A stretch of 64,000 nucleotides of DNA from assembly GCF_014356525.2 (NCBI RefSeq), contig NC_052518.1, positions 99,082,380-99,146,379 on the forward strand, read 5' to 3'. Made by a program: the position numbers and the translations under genes. Positions 1 through 11,509 of this stretch are shown here, piece after piece (position 1 is the first letter of the stretch; each line of letters begins with the position of its first letter). The stretch comes from Nilaparvata lugens (taxonomy: Eukaryota > Arthropoda > Insecta > Hemiptera > Delphacidae). Under the pieces are notes generated by a model. The model ran no database searches, had not been told where the DNA came from, and worked only from the letters and a program-made list of their open reading frames with translations.

Positions 1-395
1 CTTGGTAGGGATAGCAAGCTCTCGATAAATTTTTTTTTTAAATTGTCCAACTCTTCCGATTGCACGTAACCCCACACCTCAGCCGCATAAGTCACCACTG
101 CTCTGCTTGTAGCATTTATAAGCATGCCACTTGCTAGAGATCGGTACCTCGTCATTCAAGATAAGCCTACGCCATACACTATTTATACCAAATTTTGCTG
201 TTACTTTATTTTTAAAATGTGGACGCATCGATAGAGCAGGTGTGATAGTAACTCCCAGATATTTATATTCCTTCACCACCTCCAGTCTTTCCTCTCCATA
301 ATACCACCTCTCATCTCTCCTCAGTCTTCCCCCTCTCCTAAACACTATTATTTTTGATTTGGTCATGTTCAATTCTAGATTCCATCGCATACAAT
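1..395 (-). pseudogene. Non-LTR retrotransposon ORF2 fragment, post-YADD part
   Basis: Minus-strand translation gives RWNLELNMTKSKIIVFRRGG, then EYKYLGVTITPALSMRPHFK (the YLG block after the catalytic site of LINE reverse transcriptases), and after a frameshift near 130 VTYAAEVWGYVQSEELDNLK, the thumb/C-terminal region. It continues the RT fragment at 1262-1697, from which it is separated by an inserted element. It is cut by the window edge and is non-functional. Confidence 0.8.
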
Positions 396-1261
396 GGGTC
401 ACATGAATAAAACCAGAGCAAATGCTTATGAGCAAGAGCATGGAGCATAAGGTTTTGCTTATGAACAAAGGGTAGAAGCAAAAGCATTTGCTCATTTTTA
501 TATGAATAAGCTTTACCTTATACTCTTCCCTTATGCTCCTGAACTCTGGAGCAAATGCTCACGTATTTTAAAAATTTTTCATCAGCTGATTCGCTTTTGT
601 AGCCTTACTTTGTTTTTATAGCTCACGGAAGCGCTAAATATGCAAGTAGAGGGCACCGCTTGTGTTTGCGTCGTCTGCTTTGTTTTTTTTATTTATGAAT
701 AGTTTTAGGTTAGTTGAGTTTAGAATTTTGAAATAATAGCGTGAAAAAATGTCATCTCTTTAATAACCTTCAGCATATTCTTATAATATCAATAGCCTTC
801 TTATAATCGTCTACACTCTCATCTTCTTAAATGCCTATTTCCTATTTTGTGATGGCTATCTTTATATCAGGTAGCTAGCTATCTATCTTTTGTAGGAATA
901 ATGGTGATATATCATGGTTGAATCTAAAAAGAGTTTTATAGTTCTCAACTATTGGTTGTGATCGTATCTGGTATAGTTTCCTCTTCCTCATACGAATTAA
1001 TTGAGCCATTGTACTATGAGCAAAAGGTGATAAGCTGATCTAGACTAGACTCACCTTTTTTGAAGCATTTGCTTCAAAAGTTGAGCAAATGCTCTAGTTT
1101 ATTCATACAATTTTGAGCAAAAGCTTTTACTTTTGAGCAAAGGCTCAAACTATTTTTTTGATGAGCATGAGCAAAAGGTTTTGCTCACGTTTATTCATAG
1201 AAAATGAAGCAAATGCTCCTTATTTTAGAAGTATAAGCAAATGCTGAACTTTATTCATATG
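396..1261 (-). mobile_element. Harbinger-like non-autonomous element, copy 1, inserted in a LINE
   Basis: The ends are inverted: TGGGTCACATGAATAAA on the left and, reverse-complemented, TGGGCCATATGAATAAAG on the right. Both subterminal regions are dense in GAGCAAAWGC / GCTTTTGCTC motifs. The minus strand holds a short ORF starting MAQLIRMRKRKLYQIRSQ and continuing to FRFNHDI, a pattern like the N-terminus of insect HARBI1-type nucleases (inference). A second copy lies at 32110-32905 in the opposite orientation. It splits the LINE between its YADD region and its YLG region. No clean target duplication was seen. Confidence 0.65.
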
Positions 1262-1697
1262 GCCCAAACATATGACTTTAATAGTCATATTTTGTTTCTT
1301 TTCAAATTACTGATCATTCTCTGCAACATTACTGGGTTATCTGAAAAAATTACCATATCGTCTGCGTACAGAAGAGCGTTTATTTTGAAACCATCATCTA
1401 TATAGATAGGCCTCCACCTATACTCTCACATACGTCATGCACGAAAATCAGAAACAACAAAGGTGAGGCCAAGCAGCCTTGTTTTAATCCGTTCTCAATA
1501 CTGAAACTTTCTGTTTTTCCTCCTTTAAACCATACTGCAGCATTTGTATTGTTGTAGAGACGTTTTATCAACTGTATGCATTTATTTGAGAGTCCCAAAT
1601 TATGAAGCTTGTAGAATAGGGCTTCTCTATTCAAACAATCGAATGCGGATTTGAAGTCAATGAAGAAACAATAGGTTTTTCTTTTCTCAATGCTCAA
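1262..1697 (-). pseudogene. Non-LTR retrotransposon reverse transcriptase fragment (YADD)
   Basis: Minus-strand translation gives FIDFKSAFDCLNREALFYKL, then GLKQGCLASPLLFLIF, then after a stop/frame break INALLYADDMVIFSDNP. These are RT motifs A (F.D...AFD), B (G..QG...SP) and the catalytic YADD. The fragment is interrupted at 1262 by the Harbinger-like element and resumes at 395. The upstream part is missing; a MITE fragment follows at about 1702. Confidence 0.9.
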
Positions 1698-1701
1698 CTT
1701 A

Positions 1702-1877
1702 TAACTTATTTTTCAATGATTTGACAATGAATTTTCATAATCGAGATTAAATATTTTGTTAATTAATTATTAATTATACATTGTTGAAAGACGATCAAAG
1801 CGAGAAAGAGATTGTTGAATGATAGACAACGATAGCAATACCATTGCTAATAAGACACTGCCATTATAACGTGGACC
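1702..1877 (+). mobile_element. TAGTGAGG-type MITE, truncated copy
   Basis: The right half of the family best seen at 27920-28305: it includes the ACATTGTTGAAAGACGA region and the terminal CACTGCCATTATAACGTGG ... CACTA. The left end is missing. Confidence 0.75.
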
Positions 1878-2189
1878 ACACTATAGTACACTCTTAATAC
1901 TGAGAAAAAAAAATTATGAAAAACATAAAAAGTCAAGTCTCTTGAAATTTACCAGTGAATAAAATATGTAACTCTCATGAAATGGGGCCCCTGACCATGA
2001 AATGGATTTAAACAAATTTTTATCATATTGGAATGGAAAATATACTTAAATAATTTGAATGAAACACCATACTAATTGAGAAACTTTACACATTTTAATG
2101 GAATGAAACAATATTGACATCATTTTGACGTTATAAAAAAATCGATGAACCGATTGGATAGATATTTTATGTTCTTATAATATATTAGA

Positions 2190-2715
2190 TTTTAGAAAAA
2201 GATGAATCATTTCTTTCCAATTCAAATAAATAAATAGCTCTTAATAAATTAAAATGTTTAAGAAAAATACTAACCATTTCTTTTCAATTCAAATAAATAG
2301 ATAACTCTTAATGAATTGTAATGTTTTAGAAAAAGATTAACCATTTCTTTTCAATTTGAAGAAATAAATAACTCATAATAACTTATAATACACCAGGTTT
2401 TAGAAGAAGATGAATAATTTCTTTTCAATTCGAATAAATAACTCATAATAACTTATAATATACCAGGTTTTAGAAACAGATAAATCATTTCATTTTACTC
2501 ATAATATATCAGGTTTTAGAAAAAATGAATCATTTCTTTTCAATTCGAATAAATGAATAACTCATAATGATTTATAATGTACCAGGTTTTAGAAAAAAGA
2601 TGAATAATTTCTTTTCAATTCGAATAAATAAATAACTCATAATATCTCATGATACGTTAGGCTTTAGAAAAAAATGAAAAATTTCTTTTCAATTCAAATA
2701 TATAAATAACTCACC
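2190..2715. repeat. AT-rich minisatellite, about 8 degenerate units
   Basis: Units of roughly 60-80 bp repeat the phrase TTTTAGAAAAAGATGAATCA, then TTTCTTTTCAATTCGAATAA, then ATAACTCATAATAACTTATA. Units vary in length by internal deletions. No coding potential seen. Confidence 0.85.
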
Positions 2716-2895
2716 TTCGATACCAGTATCGGCATTAAACTTATGTACAAAAACAAACAAACTAATATTGGATAATACATAAGAATTAATTTAACATGAG
2801 TATTTTTTCACATAATTATCACATGTCCAATGTTGACTTTGAAGATTTGGTATAGCAAAACGTGTACGTATTTTTTAATAATTGTTATATATGTA

Positions 2896-3690
<795 letters not shown>

Positions 3691-3694
3691 ACTA

Positions 3695-4525
3695 TAATCA
3701 ATCATGAAAACTGAACAGAAAGTTTAATTATTAAAAATAATTACTAGCACCCATATTTTATTTTAAACACGTCTAGTTTTGGCTGAACTTGCCATTATCA
3801 AGTGTCAAAATTGAAATTTTGTTTGTAATTAAACTTTCAAGTAACCCTAATAAAATACTTGAATGAATAAAAAGTATTTGTTACATTTGACAAACTGTAA
3901 GTGGTGTTGATTATAAATGGGTTAAAGAAATAAGACGGCGCCGCCGAAAACAATGGATGGACAGGTAGAAGTTCTAGAGACCCTTCAGTGGTCACCTATT
4001 GTTATTGAATTTCAACATTTTCGTGGTCTATTGTTAAGGTTTCCACTCCGAGCAATATAGTGGTGGACCAGTGTGATTACTTGAAGGGACTGTAAACCCG
4101 TGGTAGCATACAGTGATTGGATAAACATACACATTACTATCGATGACAAGTACAAATTTAGTCAAACGTACGTGGTGTGTAAAGCCCACATCGATTTTTG
4201 GACGTACATTTGTTAACCATCCTTATAAATTCTACGAGATTGAATGGGATTTGACAAACTCATGACACACTTCATATGTTTGCCAAGTTGTATTCAATCT
4301 AATAGAATTTGAAAGGACGCCAAAAAATTATACATTTAATAAGTATAGAATTGTATGTAACTCAAGTCAGTCTGTATACAGCTTGTGAGCAAGTTGAGTT
4401 TCATCAAATGAACCATTGGGAATAATACAACAATAAAATATGCTAGTCAAGAGTTAGAGGAAGCACCTTTTTGGAAAAATAGCCCAGTGCACAGGTAGCG
4501 CAGTCCCGCCTCCTTTCTTTTACCA
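3695..4525. other. Unassigned AT-rich DNA
   Basis: No ORF with recognisable homology. The stretch near 4180-4320 carries CACATCGATTTTTGGACGTA and a partner ending in GGACGCCAAAAAATT, loosely related to the MITE at 14262-14430, suggesting a decayed copy. Confidence 0.4.
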
Positions 4526-5008
4526 TTATAAACTAGTAGTTCTGTAAACAGAAGACCTCGTGCAGTTATAAACCACAGCCTCCTCTTATACTGTCCATCA
4601 GAGTAAATCCTGTCTGTATGTCGTGTCGGCGAGATATCGGTGTAAAAACGGCTAATGGCTGTTGGGGTTGGTGTATCAAGAATGCTAACATCAAAAGCCA
4701 ATCTCCTTCAAGACATACTGGCAACAGGACAGCCCGAGTTCAAAGCAGAGAAAGGTCGAGAGACAATACTATGTTATTTTAGTTATTAAAAGCATGAGTT
4801 ATTGCATGCAATCAATATTTCATTTAATAGTGCATAAAAATTGCATTCAACGAGGCATGCAATAGTCCACACAGCAGCTGATTTTTCACCAAGTTACATT
4901 GAGATATTGAATTAATAATAATTATAATCCACTCGACAGTTGATTTATGATGAATAATTCTATAGTCTGATTTTTACGGTAATATTGGCGTTCGAAGGAG
5001 ACTCCTTT
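4526..5008 (+). repeat. Dispersed repeat C, copy 1
   Basis: About 480 bp related to 38173-38794, sharing GCAGTTATAAACCA, GGCTGTTGGGGTTGGTGTAT and GCGTTCGAAGGAGACTCCTT. A partial reverse copy is at 56100-56300. Open frames are not conserved between copies, so this is a non-coding repeat. Confidence 0.75.
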
Positions 5009-5035
5009 TCAATATAATTGTTAGGAGTCATTTAT

Positions 5036-5470
5036 TATTAGACCCATTATCTCGGCTTCTTCTATTAGCAATTTGGTGAAAGTTTTCATGTCCTCTATAT
5101 TTTCTGAAATAATTGCCACATCATCTGCAAAAGCCAACACATTAATCTTCGATCCAACCTCTACACCGACATCTTGCTGTGCTTCTTTTTGAAGCGCTTC
5201 TTCTATGGCCAAGTTGAATATAATTGGAGAGAGCCCATCACCCTGTTTCACTCCTGAATTAACCAAGAACGGTTCACTGTAGTTGCCATCTATTTTAACA
5301 GAGCATCTTGATCCTGTCACACTCATTTTTGACAAATTAATCAATTTCTTTGGGATACCAAATTTCTCCAGTTGTATCCACAGTTTATCTCTTTTTATGC
5401 TATAATATGCTTCTTGGAAGTCTATGAAAACTGCATGGAACTCTTTGTTGTACTCCCAATACTCTGCTAT
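5036..5470 (-). pseudogene. Non-LTR retrotransposon reverse transcriptase fragment (FADD)
   Basis: The minus strand reads HAVFIDFQEAYYSIKRDKLW, then GVKQGDGLSPIIFNLAIEEA, then INVLAFADDVAIISENIEDM. These are RT motifs A, B and C; FADD is the variant catalytic box. The residue after the motif A aspartate block (EAYYSI rather than AYDSV/AFDSV) replaces the usual second aspartate, so the copy is probably inactive. Both sides are truncated. It belongs to a different LINE lineage from the YADD fragment at 1262-1697. Confidence 0.88.
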
Positions 5471-5576
5471 TATTTATTTTAAGATGAAAACATCTTAAAT
5501 AAATCATTAATCTCGATATAAATCTCATTATTTGAATAATGAGATTAAAATACCATTTACTTCTTCAATAATACTG

Positions 5577-5935
5577 AATCTTCAACTATATCAAGTTATA
5601 AATAAAATAATCTTACTTATAACAATTTGAATCTGACTCCTATTCGCGGACAAAGTCCAGTAACATACTGTACTTTTTGTGAGTAGTATCAGAGACAAGA
5701 ATAATATAGTATATAGTATAGTATATAGTATATAGTATATAGTACAGTTATAGTATATAGTATAGTATATAGTATATAGTATATAGTATATAATATAGTA
5801 TATATTATATAATAATAATAATACTTACTTATCCTTCATCTATGGTAGTATCTTGTTCACTTGTAACTTGTCGTTTTATACTTTGTGAATATTTTGTATG
5901 AATTTCGAGTGAATAAATTTGATTTGATTTATTTG
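5577..5935 (+). mobile_element. LINE 3' end, with internal TATAG expansion
   Basis: The 3' UTR-like sequence ends GAATAAATTTGATTTGATTT. A reverse copy lies at 14722-14935 sharing GACTTTGTCCGCG and CAGTAACATACTGTACTTTT. Within this copy 5700-5815 is an array of AGTATATAGTATAGTATAT units absent from the other. Confidence 0.75.
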
Positions 5936-6044
5936 AAAACTTCTCGGTCTATTTCCAGTTCCGCTTGATATGTTATCGTACAGCACTCAAAATTACAATA
6001 TTCAGTAAATAATAGTGAACAGATGTATAATTTTGTATACTTAC

Positions 6045-6119
6045 AAGTGTATGGAGCCAACACTGTTCACAGTGGACATGCCAACAGCAAATCGAAATCA
6101 CAGGCTTTTTATAATGCTC
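6045..6119 (-). CDS. RNF220: RNF220 exon F: RING domain core
   Basis: The acceptor is tacaatttttcag|GAGCAT and the donor ACACTT|gtaagtatac, with phase 0 on both sides and 25 codons. The product starts EHYKKPVISICCWHVHCEQC and ends WLHTL. CWHVHCEQC is the RING C-x-H-x2-C-x2-C core and follows directly from CLICM of exon E. The exon exits inside the RING: the last C-x2-C (KKLCPQC in the family) and the DLRRIYL-type C-terminus need at least one more exon. I searched 1-6040 by eye for a CPQC-like codon pattern and found none, so that exon is probably left of the window. Confidence 0.93.
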
Positions 6120-6299
6120 CTGAAAAATTGTAAGCATATTATTATTGGAATGCTACACCGTTCACATAAAATAATGCTGATACACCGTGTTTCTACAGGG
6201 TTGTGCAGAGGAAACGCCTGTTTTTCGAACAGCCAGTACTCGTCAACGGGAGAGGGTATTGCCCTGGAACGAATGTTGGCAGACGACCCATACTATGCC

Positions 6300-6765
6300 A
6301 TTTCAGTTGCTATGAGCGTTGGAACGTACAACATCGTCTGTTCGCTGTTTAGAAACAATGAATCTATAGTCACAGTGCAACGCTTTTTCGTCAATATTTT
6401 AGAGTTGAGGGTCGAGGTGCAATGCCCGGTCGAAATACTGTACTCCGATGGGTTGCAGCGTTTAGGAGTACTAGTTCTCTGATGAGAAAGAAACCACCTG
6501 GTCTTCCCCGTTCCCCGGAAAGTGTAGACCGAGTCAGAACGGCAGTTGTTACTAGTCCTAGACGATCGACTCGACGACACTGACTCGGTCTACACTTTCC
6601 AAGGAACGGGGAAGACCAGGTGGTTTCTTTTTCATCACAGAACTAGTACTCCTAAACGCTGCAACCCATCGGAGTACAGTATTTCGATTGGGCATTGCAC
6701 CTAGACCCTCAACTCTAAAATATTGACGAAAAAGCGTTGCACTGTGACTACAGATTCATTTTTTG
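6300..6765 (+). pseudogene. DUF4817-like transposase HTH fossil in a 180-bp palindrome
   Basis: Plus-strand frames give ERWNVQHRLFAV, then after a shift FRNNESIVTVQR, then ATLFRQYFRVEGRGAMPGRN, TVLRWVAAFRSTSSLMRKKP and PGLPRSPESVDRVRTAVVTS followed by PRRSTRRH. This is the order of the helix-turn-helix domain found in many insect Tc1/mariner-related proteins (DUF4817 type): ...FRRHF....P....I..W...F..TGS...K.PPGRPR...E...RVR..V..SPR.S.R. At least two frameshifts break it. Positions 6358-6537 are repeated inverted at 6583-6765 around a 45-nt loop. Confidence 0.75.
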
Positions 6766-7319
6766 AAAAATCCTATACTATTATAAGAAACCCTGGGAAG
6801 CTTTCAAAACAAACAAAAATTAATTCAGATAGTATGTGAGGCCTCTTTTATGCTTTATAGCATAGCCACCTCTAATACAAGGTCGCGGCCTACGATATTG
6901 CAACGTCGCAGTGTAGGCCTAGAATCTAATACATGATTTATGAAAAAGATCAGCTGGTATTTTTAAAAATCTAGTTTTTTAAATCATGTATAAAAACTAA
7001 CGAATCTAGATTCCCACGGCAAGTAGATATACATTATATATTTTTTTAAATCTAATTTTTTAAATTATATATAACGAATCTAGATTCCCACGGCAAGTAG
7101 ATATACATAATTACAACACAAGAAATAAAAATAATTTTACAATAAAGAAACACAATAAGGAAAAATATAAACAAAGTCCAACGTACATGGGAATAAAATT
7201 TATTGGTTGTCTCCCAGGTTGCATAAGACATGAACCTGATAGATCAAAATTCAAGGAATTGCTGAGAGCATATTTGATACATTTATCTCTTTTCTGTATA
7301 GGGCTACTTGTAATATAAA

Positions 7320-7475
7320 TATAAATAAAATAAAAATATCAGTACCCTTTTTTTTGAAATATTTTATCACTACATGTTTCGGACATTTATGCCATTGACT
7401 TGAAAATGGCATAAATGTCCGAAACATGCAGTGATAAAATATTTCAAAAAAAAGGTTACTGAGATTTTTATTTTC
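7320..7475. repeat. Fold-back MITE, CAGTACCC...ATTTATGCC family
   Basis: Two 70-bp arms (AAATATTTTATCACTACATG, TTTCGGACATTTATGCCATT) face each other almost without a loop. The same arm sequence frames the larger palindrome at 56850-57280. Confidence 0.85.
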
Positions 7476-7554
7476 TTTATATTGATACATTTAGCATGCT
7501 ACAGTATAAACGAGTTTACTGTAAAAAAATGAATTTTAAATAAACAGTCACTAT

Positions 7555-7645
7555 TTCTCGTTAGTTTTTAGTTTTTGACTTTTTCATGTACATTTTCATG
7601 TATGTTTTGGAAAGAAATAAATGATTGATTGATTGATTGACTGCG
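7555..7645 (+). mobile_element. LINE 3' tail
   Basis: The sequence ends AAATAAATGATTGATTGATT GATTGA, the TGATT-repeat tail seen on several LINE ends in this window. Confidence 0.55.
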
Positions 7646-8103
7646 ACGTTGCAATATCGTAGGCCGGGGCCTTGTATTAGAGGTGACTATGTTTATAGAT
7701 TTAGTTTGTCTCGCATTTGCGGCCCAAAAATTGTCAATGCGATTGACATTTAAGATAATGGAGGTGGATATCAGTGCTGCCAACGCCATTTAGAGTCAAG
7801 TACAGTGCAGCAAGTATGGATGTTGGCAGCATTGACAACAGTTGCGGCCAGCATAAATGCTGGTTCAATAGGACCCAATGTGTCTTCAACCCACAATATA
7901 CGAGGGTCATTTTTATCAACCTACGATCTCATATCATAAGACACAGACAAGCAGTAGAGAGGCGACTTTCACAGAGCTGAACAGCGTATCATCCCCAACA
8001 AACGGTCTATGATCGGTGCGGCCAGATCGTCAATTGTTGCCGACCCACAAACATGGCCGCCTCACTTGAGTCTGCCGCCAATTTCTAGTTAAGTAGCGTT
8101 ATA

Positions 8104-8346
8104 GACTGGTTTTCACTAGTAGAGTTAGTGGTCGGAATACTGGAATACTAACTCTTCTAAGCTAACTCTACTCTACTTACTTGGTCGAGTAACTGTTTTC
8201 ACTACAATTGAGAATAGTAGGTAAAGTGTGTTGTCTAGTGAACCGTAAAATGTCAATACTTTTTAATAAATTATCACTCAAACACTTATTAATACTTTTT
8301 AATAGAGAACTCTATCACTACTCTACTAATGAAAACCAGGCTTATT
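8104..8346. mobile_element. MITE with CTGGTTTTCACTAGTAGAGT ends
   Basis: The left end CTGGTTTTCACTAGTAGAGT is repeated inverted at the right (ACTCTACTAATGAAAACCAG). About 240 bp, no ORF. Target duplication is unclear. Confidence 0.8.
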
Positions 8347-8548
8347 AGTTTTTGCAAGCAAACTGCAATAGTTCAGCATAAATCTAAAAATTATTCAAGT
8401 TTACGCAGAAAACGTTATGAATGATGATGGTGTGCATGAATGGTCTCGGAAAATGAAATACGTCAGTTGAAATGACTGATGCATTCACCATTACATGACT
8501 GTGAAGCATGACTGTTTTTGAGTGTGATGCATGACAACTCGGACTCAC

Positions 8549-8955
8549 AGTACTAAGCTCCTCCCTCAGGAGCTCAGTTGACGCCGTCAACCAATTCCCT
8601 CGAAAGTGGTTTTAAAAGGAGCTCTACTGATGGGGAGCTTAGCTGTCGGGGAGCTTAGTTGGCGCATTCCCTTGCGAGGAGCTTAGTTGACGGGTTCGGT
8701 GACGACAATCAAGCTCCTTGCACGCTGGCGTCAACTAGTCTCCCCGACAGCCAATCCCCTACTGGTTCAGAGGGGAATAGTTGTCGGGACCATAGACGAC
8801 AACCAAGCTCCTCGGGGGCTCACAACAATCAAGCTACGTTTCTCACTCAGGAGCTCAGTTGACGCCGTCAACCAATCCCCTCAAAAGTGGGTTTAAAAGG
8901 AGCTCCACTGAAGGGGAACTTAGCTGTCGGGGAGCTCAGTTGGCGCGTTCTCGTG
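8549..8955. repeat. GC-rich repeat built on GGAGCTYAGTTGACG
   Basis: A 105-bp block (CAGGAGCTCAGTTGACGCCG ... CTGTCGGGGAGCT) at 8558-8665 recurs at 8849-8955. Between them the same short phrases (GGAGCTTAGTTGACG, ACGACAATCAAGCTCCT, CCCCGACAG) appear in both orientations. Composition differs sharply from the AT-rich neighbourhood. Several ORFs cross it but none resembles a protein; origin unknown. Confidence 0.7.
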
Positions 8956-9050
8956 CTGGGTGCAACCAAACGGCTTCTCCAGCAAATCAAATTGGATAAT
9001 TTCGTTCACAAACCTGACTTGATTTTAATTATTATATGAATACATTAGCC

Positions 9051-10209
9051 CAGTGGTTCTCAAACTTTTCACTTCGAGCCCCCCTGCATAATTCAGCTGT
9101 AAGCCGGGGCCCCCTACATGTATAAAAGTGTTACAACAGATTCTATACAAACAATTATAATTTATTTCAATTTATAGTTGTTATTTTTGTTTCTCATACC
9201 AATTAACAATAAAAAGAGCTTCAGTGTGAAGGATAAGCCTGTTTTTTTCACACAGAGTTTGTTGAAAAGAGGTGACAGCTCTGATTACGTTACTCTAAGT
9301 TCCTGGGTCACATCCAGTTTTGGTCTATATTCACTTTTCATGGCAGCTAGAGCAGAAAACCCAGTTTCAGACGAATAAGTTGTCGCAAATGAAGTCAATA
9401 TCTTCAATGCCTTTTCAGTCAAAAATGGGTGTTCCTTGTGCACACCAATCCAGAAGGATGTGAGAGAATATTCTTCAAACTTCATTTTAAACGCATTGGA
9501 GATCAATGAGGTTTTCTTTTTCTATAATGTTGAGGGAGTACTCATTGATTGAGAATTTGAATGGGTTTTGAATCCATGCCAAACCATTCAAGTTCTCATT
9601 AAAATATTTTCAAGTAGAATTTTAAAAGTAGAAAGATTGCTTATAGTAATTATTTTAGAAGTAAATTTAAAGTAGAAGTATATTGCCATAGAATAATAAA
9701 TTGTCTACCTGAAAAATTCATTCTAAATAGAATTACTAAGTGTTTAATTTATGAAATAAGAGAGTAGGTATGTAGGAAAGTTTACTTCGGACTTGAGATT
9801 TCAGAAGATTAATTGACTTTTTGTTCTAGTGCTTACATTGTTATATTGTACATACATTTATATTGCATATTGTTTCTTCTGGTACTATTAATTAAATTGT
9901 CTTAGACATCTATCCTTATTACCGTTAACATTTTTGAACTCTCTTCCAGAGCTCAAGCATTAGCTATTCTGGGAGAGCCAATTATTTCAATATTAAAATA
10001 AAAGAAAACATTCGTTGAATATGTTTTTAAATTAATTTAGATTATAATTAGTTATAACATTATAAGAATGTTTTTGTTTCACTTGTTTGTAAAAAAAAGA
10101 ATGGCAATAAATAAAATTGAAAAATAATTTTCCAACCAAGCTTTGCGCCCCCCCTGAGCATTCATCGCGCCCCCCTTGGGGGTCACGCCCCACACTTTGA
10201 CAACCACTA
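9051..10209 (-). mobile_element. hAT transposon with perfect 8-bp target duplication
   Basis: The element starts CAGTGGTTCTCAAACTTTT and ends TTTGACAACCACTA, imperfect inverted termini typical of hAT elements, and is flanked on both sides by CATTAGCC (9043-9050 and 10210-10217). The minus strand at 9285-9506 encodes FWIGVHKEHPFLTEKALKIL, then FATTYSSETGFSALAAMKSE and YRPKLDVTQELRV, the C-terminal hAT dimerisation region shared with ZBED/SCAND3-like transposases. The rest of the transposase is gone. It sits in the RNF220 intron just beyond the exon E donor. Confidence 0.93.
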
Positions 10210-10248
10210 CATTAGCCCTAAACAAAGAAATTAGAAATAACAACGTAC

Positions 10249-10426
10249 CATACATATGAGACAAATGAATTTTTCCTCAGAAATTCCTTTGCTTTCGTAT
10301 TCCAAATCTCTTATACGCGACTTGAGAGCTTCAAGAACTTGGGACTGGGAACCAGCTTCATCTGCAGTTTCCGAGGGTTCTTCTTTGACAGGCTGAAGTC
10401 GCAGGTCTTCGCTTCGACATTCCGGA
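10249..10426 (-). CDS. RNF220: RNF220 exon E: helical linker and first RING cysteine pair
   Basis: The acceptor is caatattttttag|TCCGG and the donor ATATGTATG|gtacgt. It enters with one base completing AG|T from exon D, and ends in phase 0 (178 nt = 1 + 59 codons). The product runs SPECRSEDLRLQP, then KEEPSETADEAGSQSQ, then a predicted helix VLEALKSRIRDLEYE, and ends EEKFICLICM. CLIC is the first C-x2-C zinc pair of the RING domain, which continues in exon F. A hAT transposon (9051-10209) sits 31 bp beyond the donor. Confidence 0.93.
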
Positions 10427-10689
10427 CTAAAAAATATTGAAAATCACATTTTAAATCATTCATTTCTAGCTGAATAAAGTAATCAATGTTTCAATTATGA
10501 TCCAAATTTGTACAGTATAAAATGAAAACTACTTGATACTGTCGATACCACTGATTCAATGGAACAATTTGAGATATCTCCAATTGTTTAAATGATTCAG
10601 TGGTTTTGACAATATTGTTGTTTATATCGTGACAAAATACGTTTTCATTCAACAATATGTCTGAAATTGTTTTAATAAATCAATTAATT

Positions 10690-11010
10690 TTCATTTATAA
10701 AATAGAATTATAGTACCCTTTGAAATTAATAATTCAAATATTGTTAGTGTATTATTATTTTATTAATTTCAAAGGGTACTATAATTATATTTTATAAATA
10801 CAAGAAAGTAGCCCTCAATTCATACATTTTAATTTTCATTTAGAATTATATTATCCTAAAATAGAATTATAGTACCCTTTGAAATTAATAATTCAAATAT
10901 TGTTAGTCTATTATTATTTTATTAATTTCAAAGGGTACTATAATTATATTTTATAAATACAAGAAAGTAGCCCTCAATTCATAAATTTTAATTTTCATTT
11001 AATATGGATA
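10690..11010. repeat. Tandem pair of hairpin repeats, period 159 bp
   Basis: Each unit has the arms ATTATAGTACCCTTTGAAAT and its inverse TTTCAAAGGGTACTATAATT around a short AT loop, followed by AAGAAAGTAGCCCTCAATTC. The two units are almost identical, indicating a recent tandem duplication. Confidence 0.9.
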
Positions 11011-11509
11011 TTTACCACAAAATCACCTTCACAATAACTACATAGAGTTACGTAGTACAATTTATAACATCGATATTTATATAGATATATTAGATATTTC
11101 TCATAAACAAGATTGTGATCAGATCCTGATTTAATGTAATATTAAAACACAATTTTGAAGACTTCAAAACGTTGAAAAGTCTTGACCTACCCTGAAATTC
11201 CTTTTTAGCACACATAAATAATCATTTCTGGTAACGTTATACACAAAAATGAAATTGTATTAATTTATTCAATAGAAATACAGTATTTACAATCCATGAA
11301 ACGCTACACAATATTCGTCAATCAGTAACAAATATCTACAATAAAGATAGGAACGATTTATCAGTTAAACGTCGTAGAATTTCTCATTACAGTAAATTCC
11401 TAATCAACAGATTACCTATCTCTTTTATAAAAACATTACTGGGATCATAGGTGAACAAATTGATGTATGGTTCCCAGTAAACGAGCAATTCACTATTTGT
11501 TTTATTATT

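Larger units (their letters stand above)
6855..7698. mobile_element. TIR element with 50-60-bp inverted ends
   Basis: The left end TAGCATAGCCACCTCTAATA and next bases (CGGCCTACGATATTGCAACG, TCGCAGT) are repeated inverted at 7641-7698 with few mismatches. The interior holds a tandem pair around CGAATCTAGATTCCCACGGC (near 6999 and 7074), a gggtact-type fold-back (7320-7475) and a LINE tail, so it is either composite or a host for later insertions. Confidence 0.7.

Noticed and set aside
4447..4701. 84-codon minus-strand frame as missing RNF220 final exon (RYLCTGLFF)
   Set aside because: It lacks the CPQC pair and lies in dispersed repeat C, which has a colinear copy at 38173.
6015..6482. 155-codon plus-strand open frame
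   Set aside because: It runs antisense over the RNF220 RING exon and then into the transposase palindrome; only a short part (FRNNESIVTVQR) belongs to the transposase fossil.
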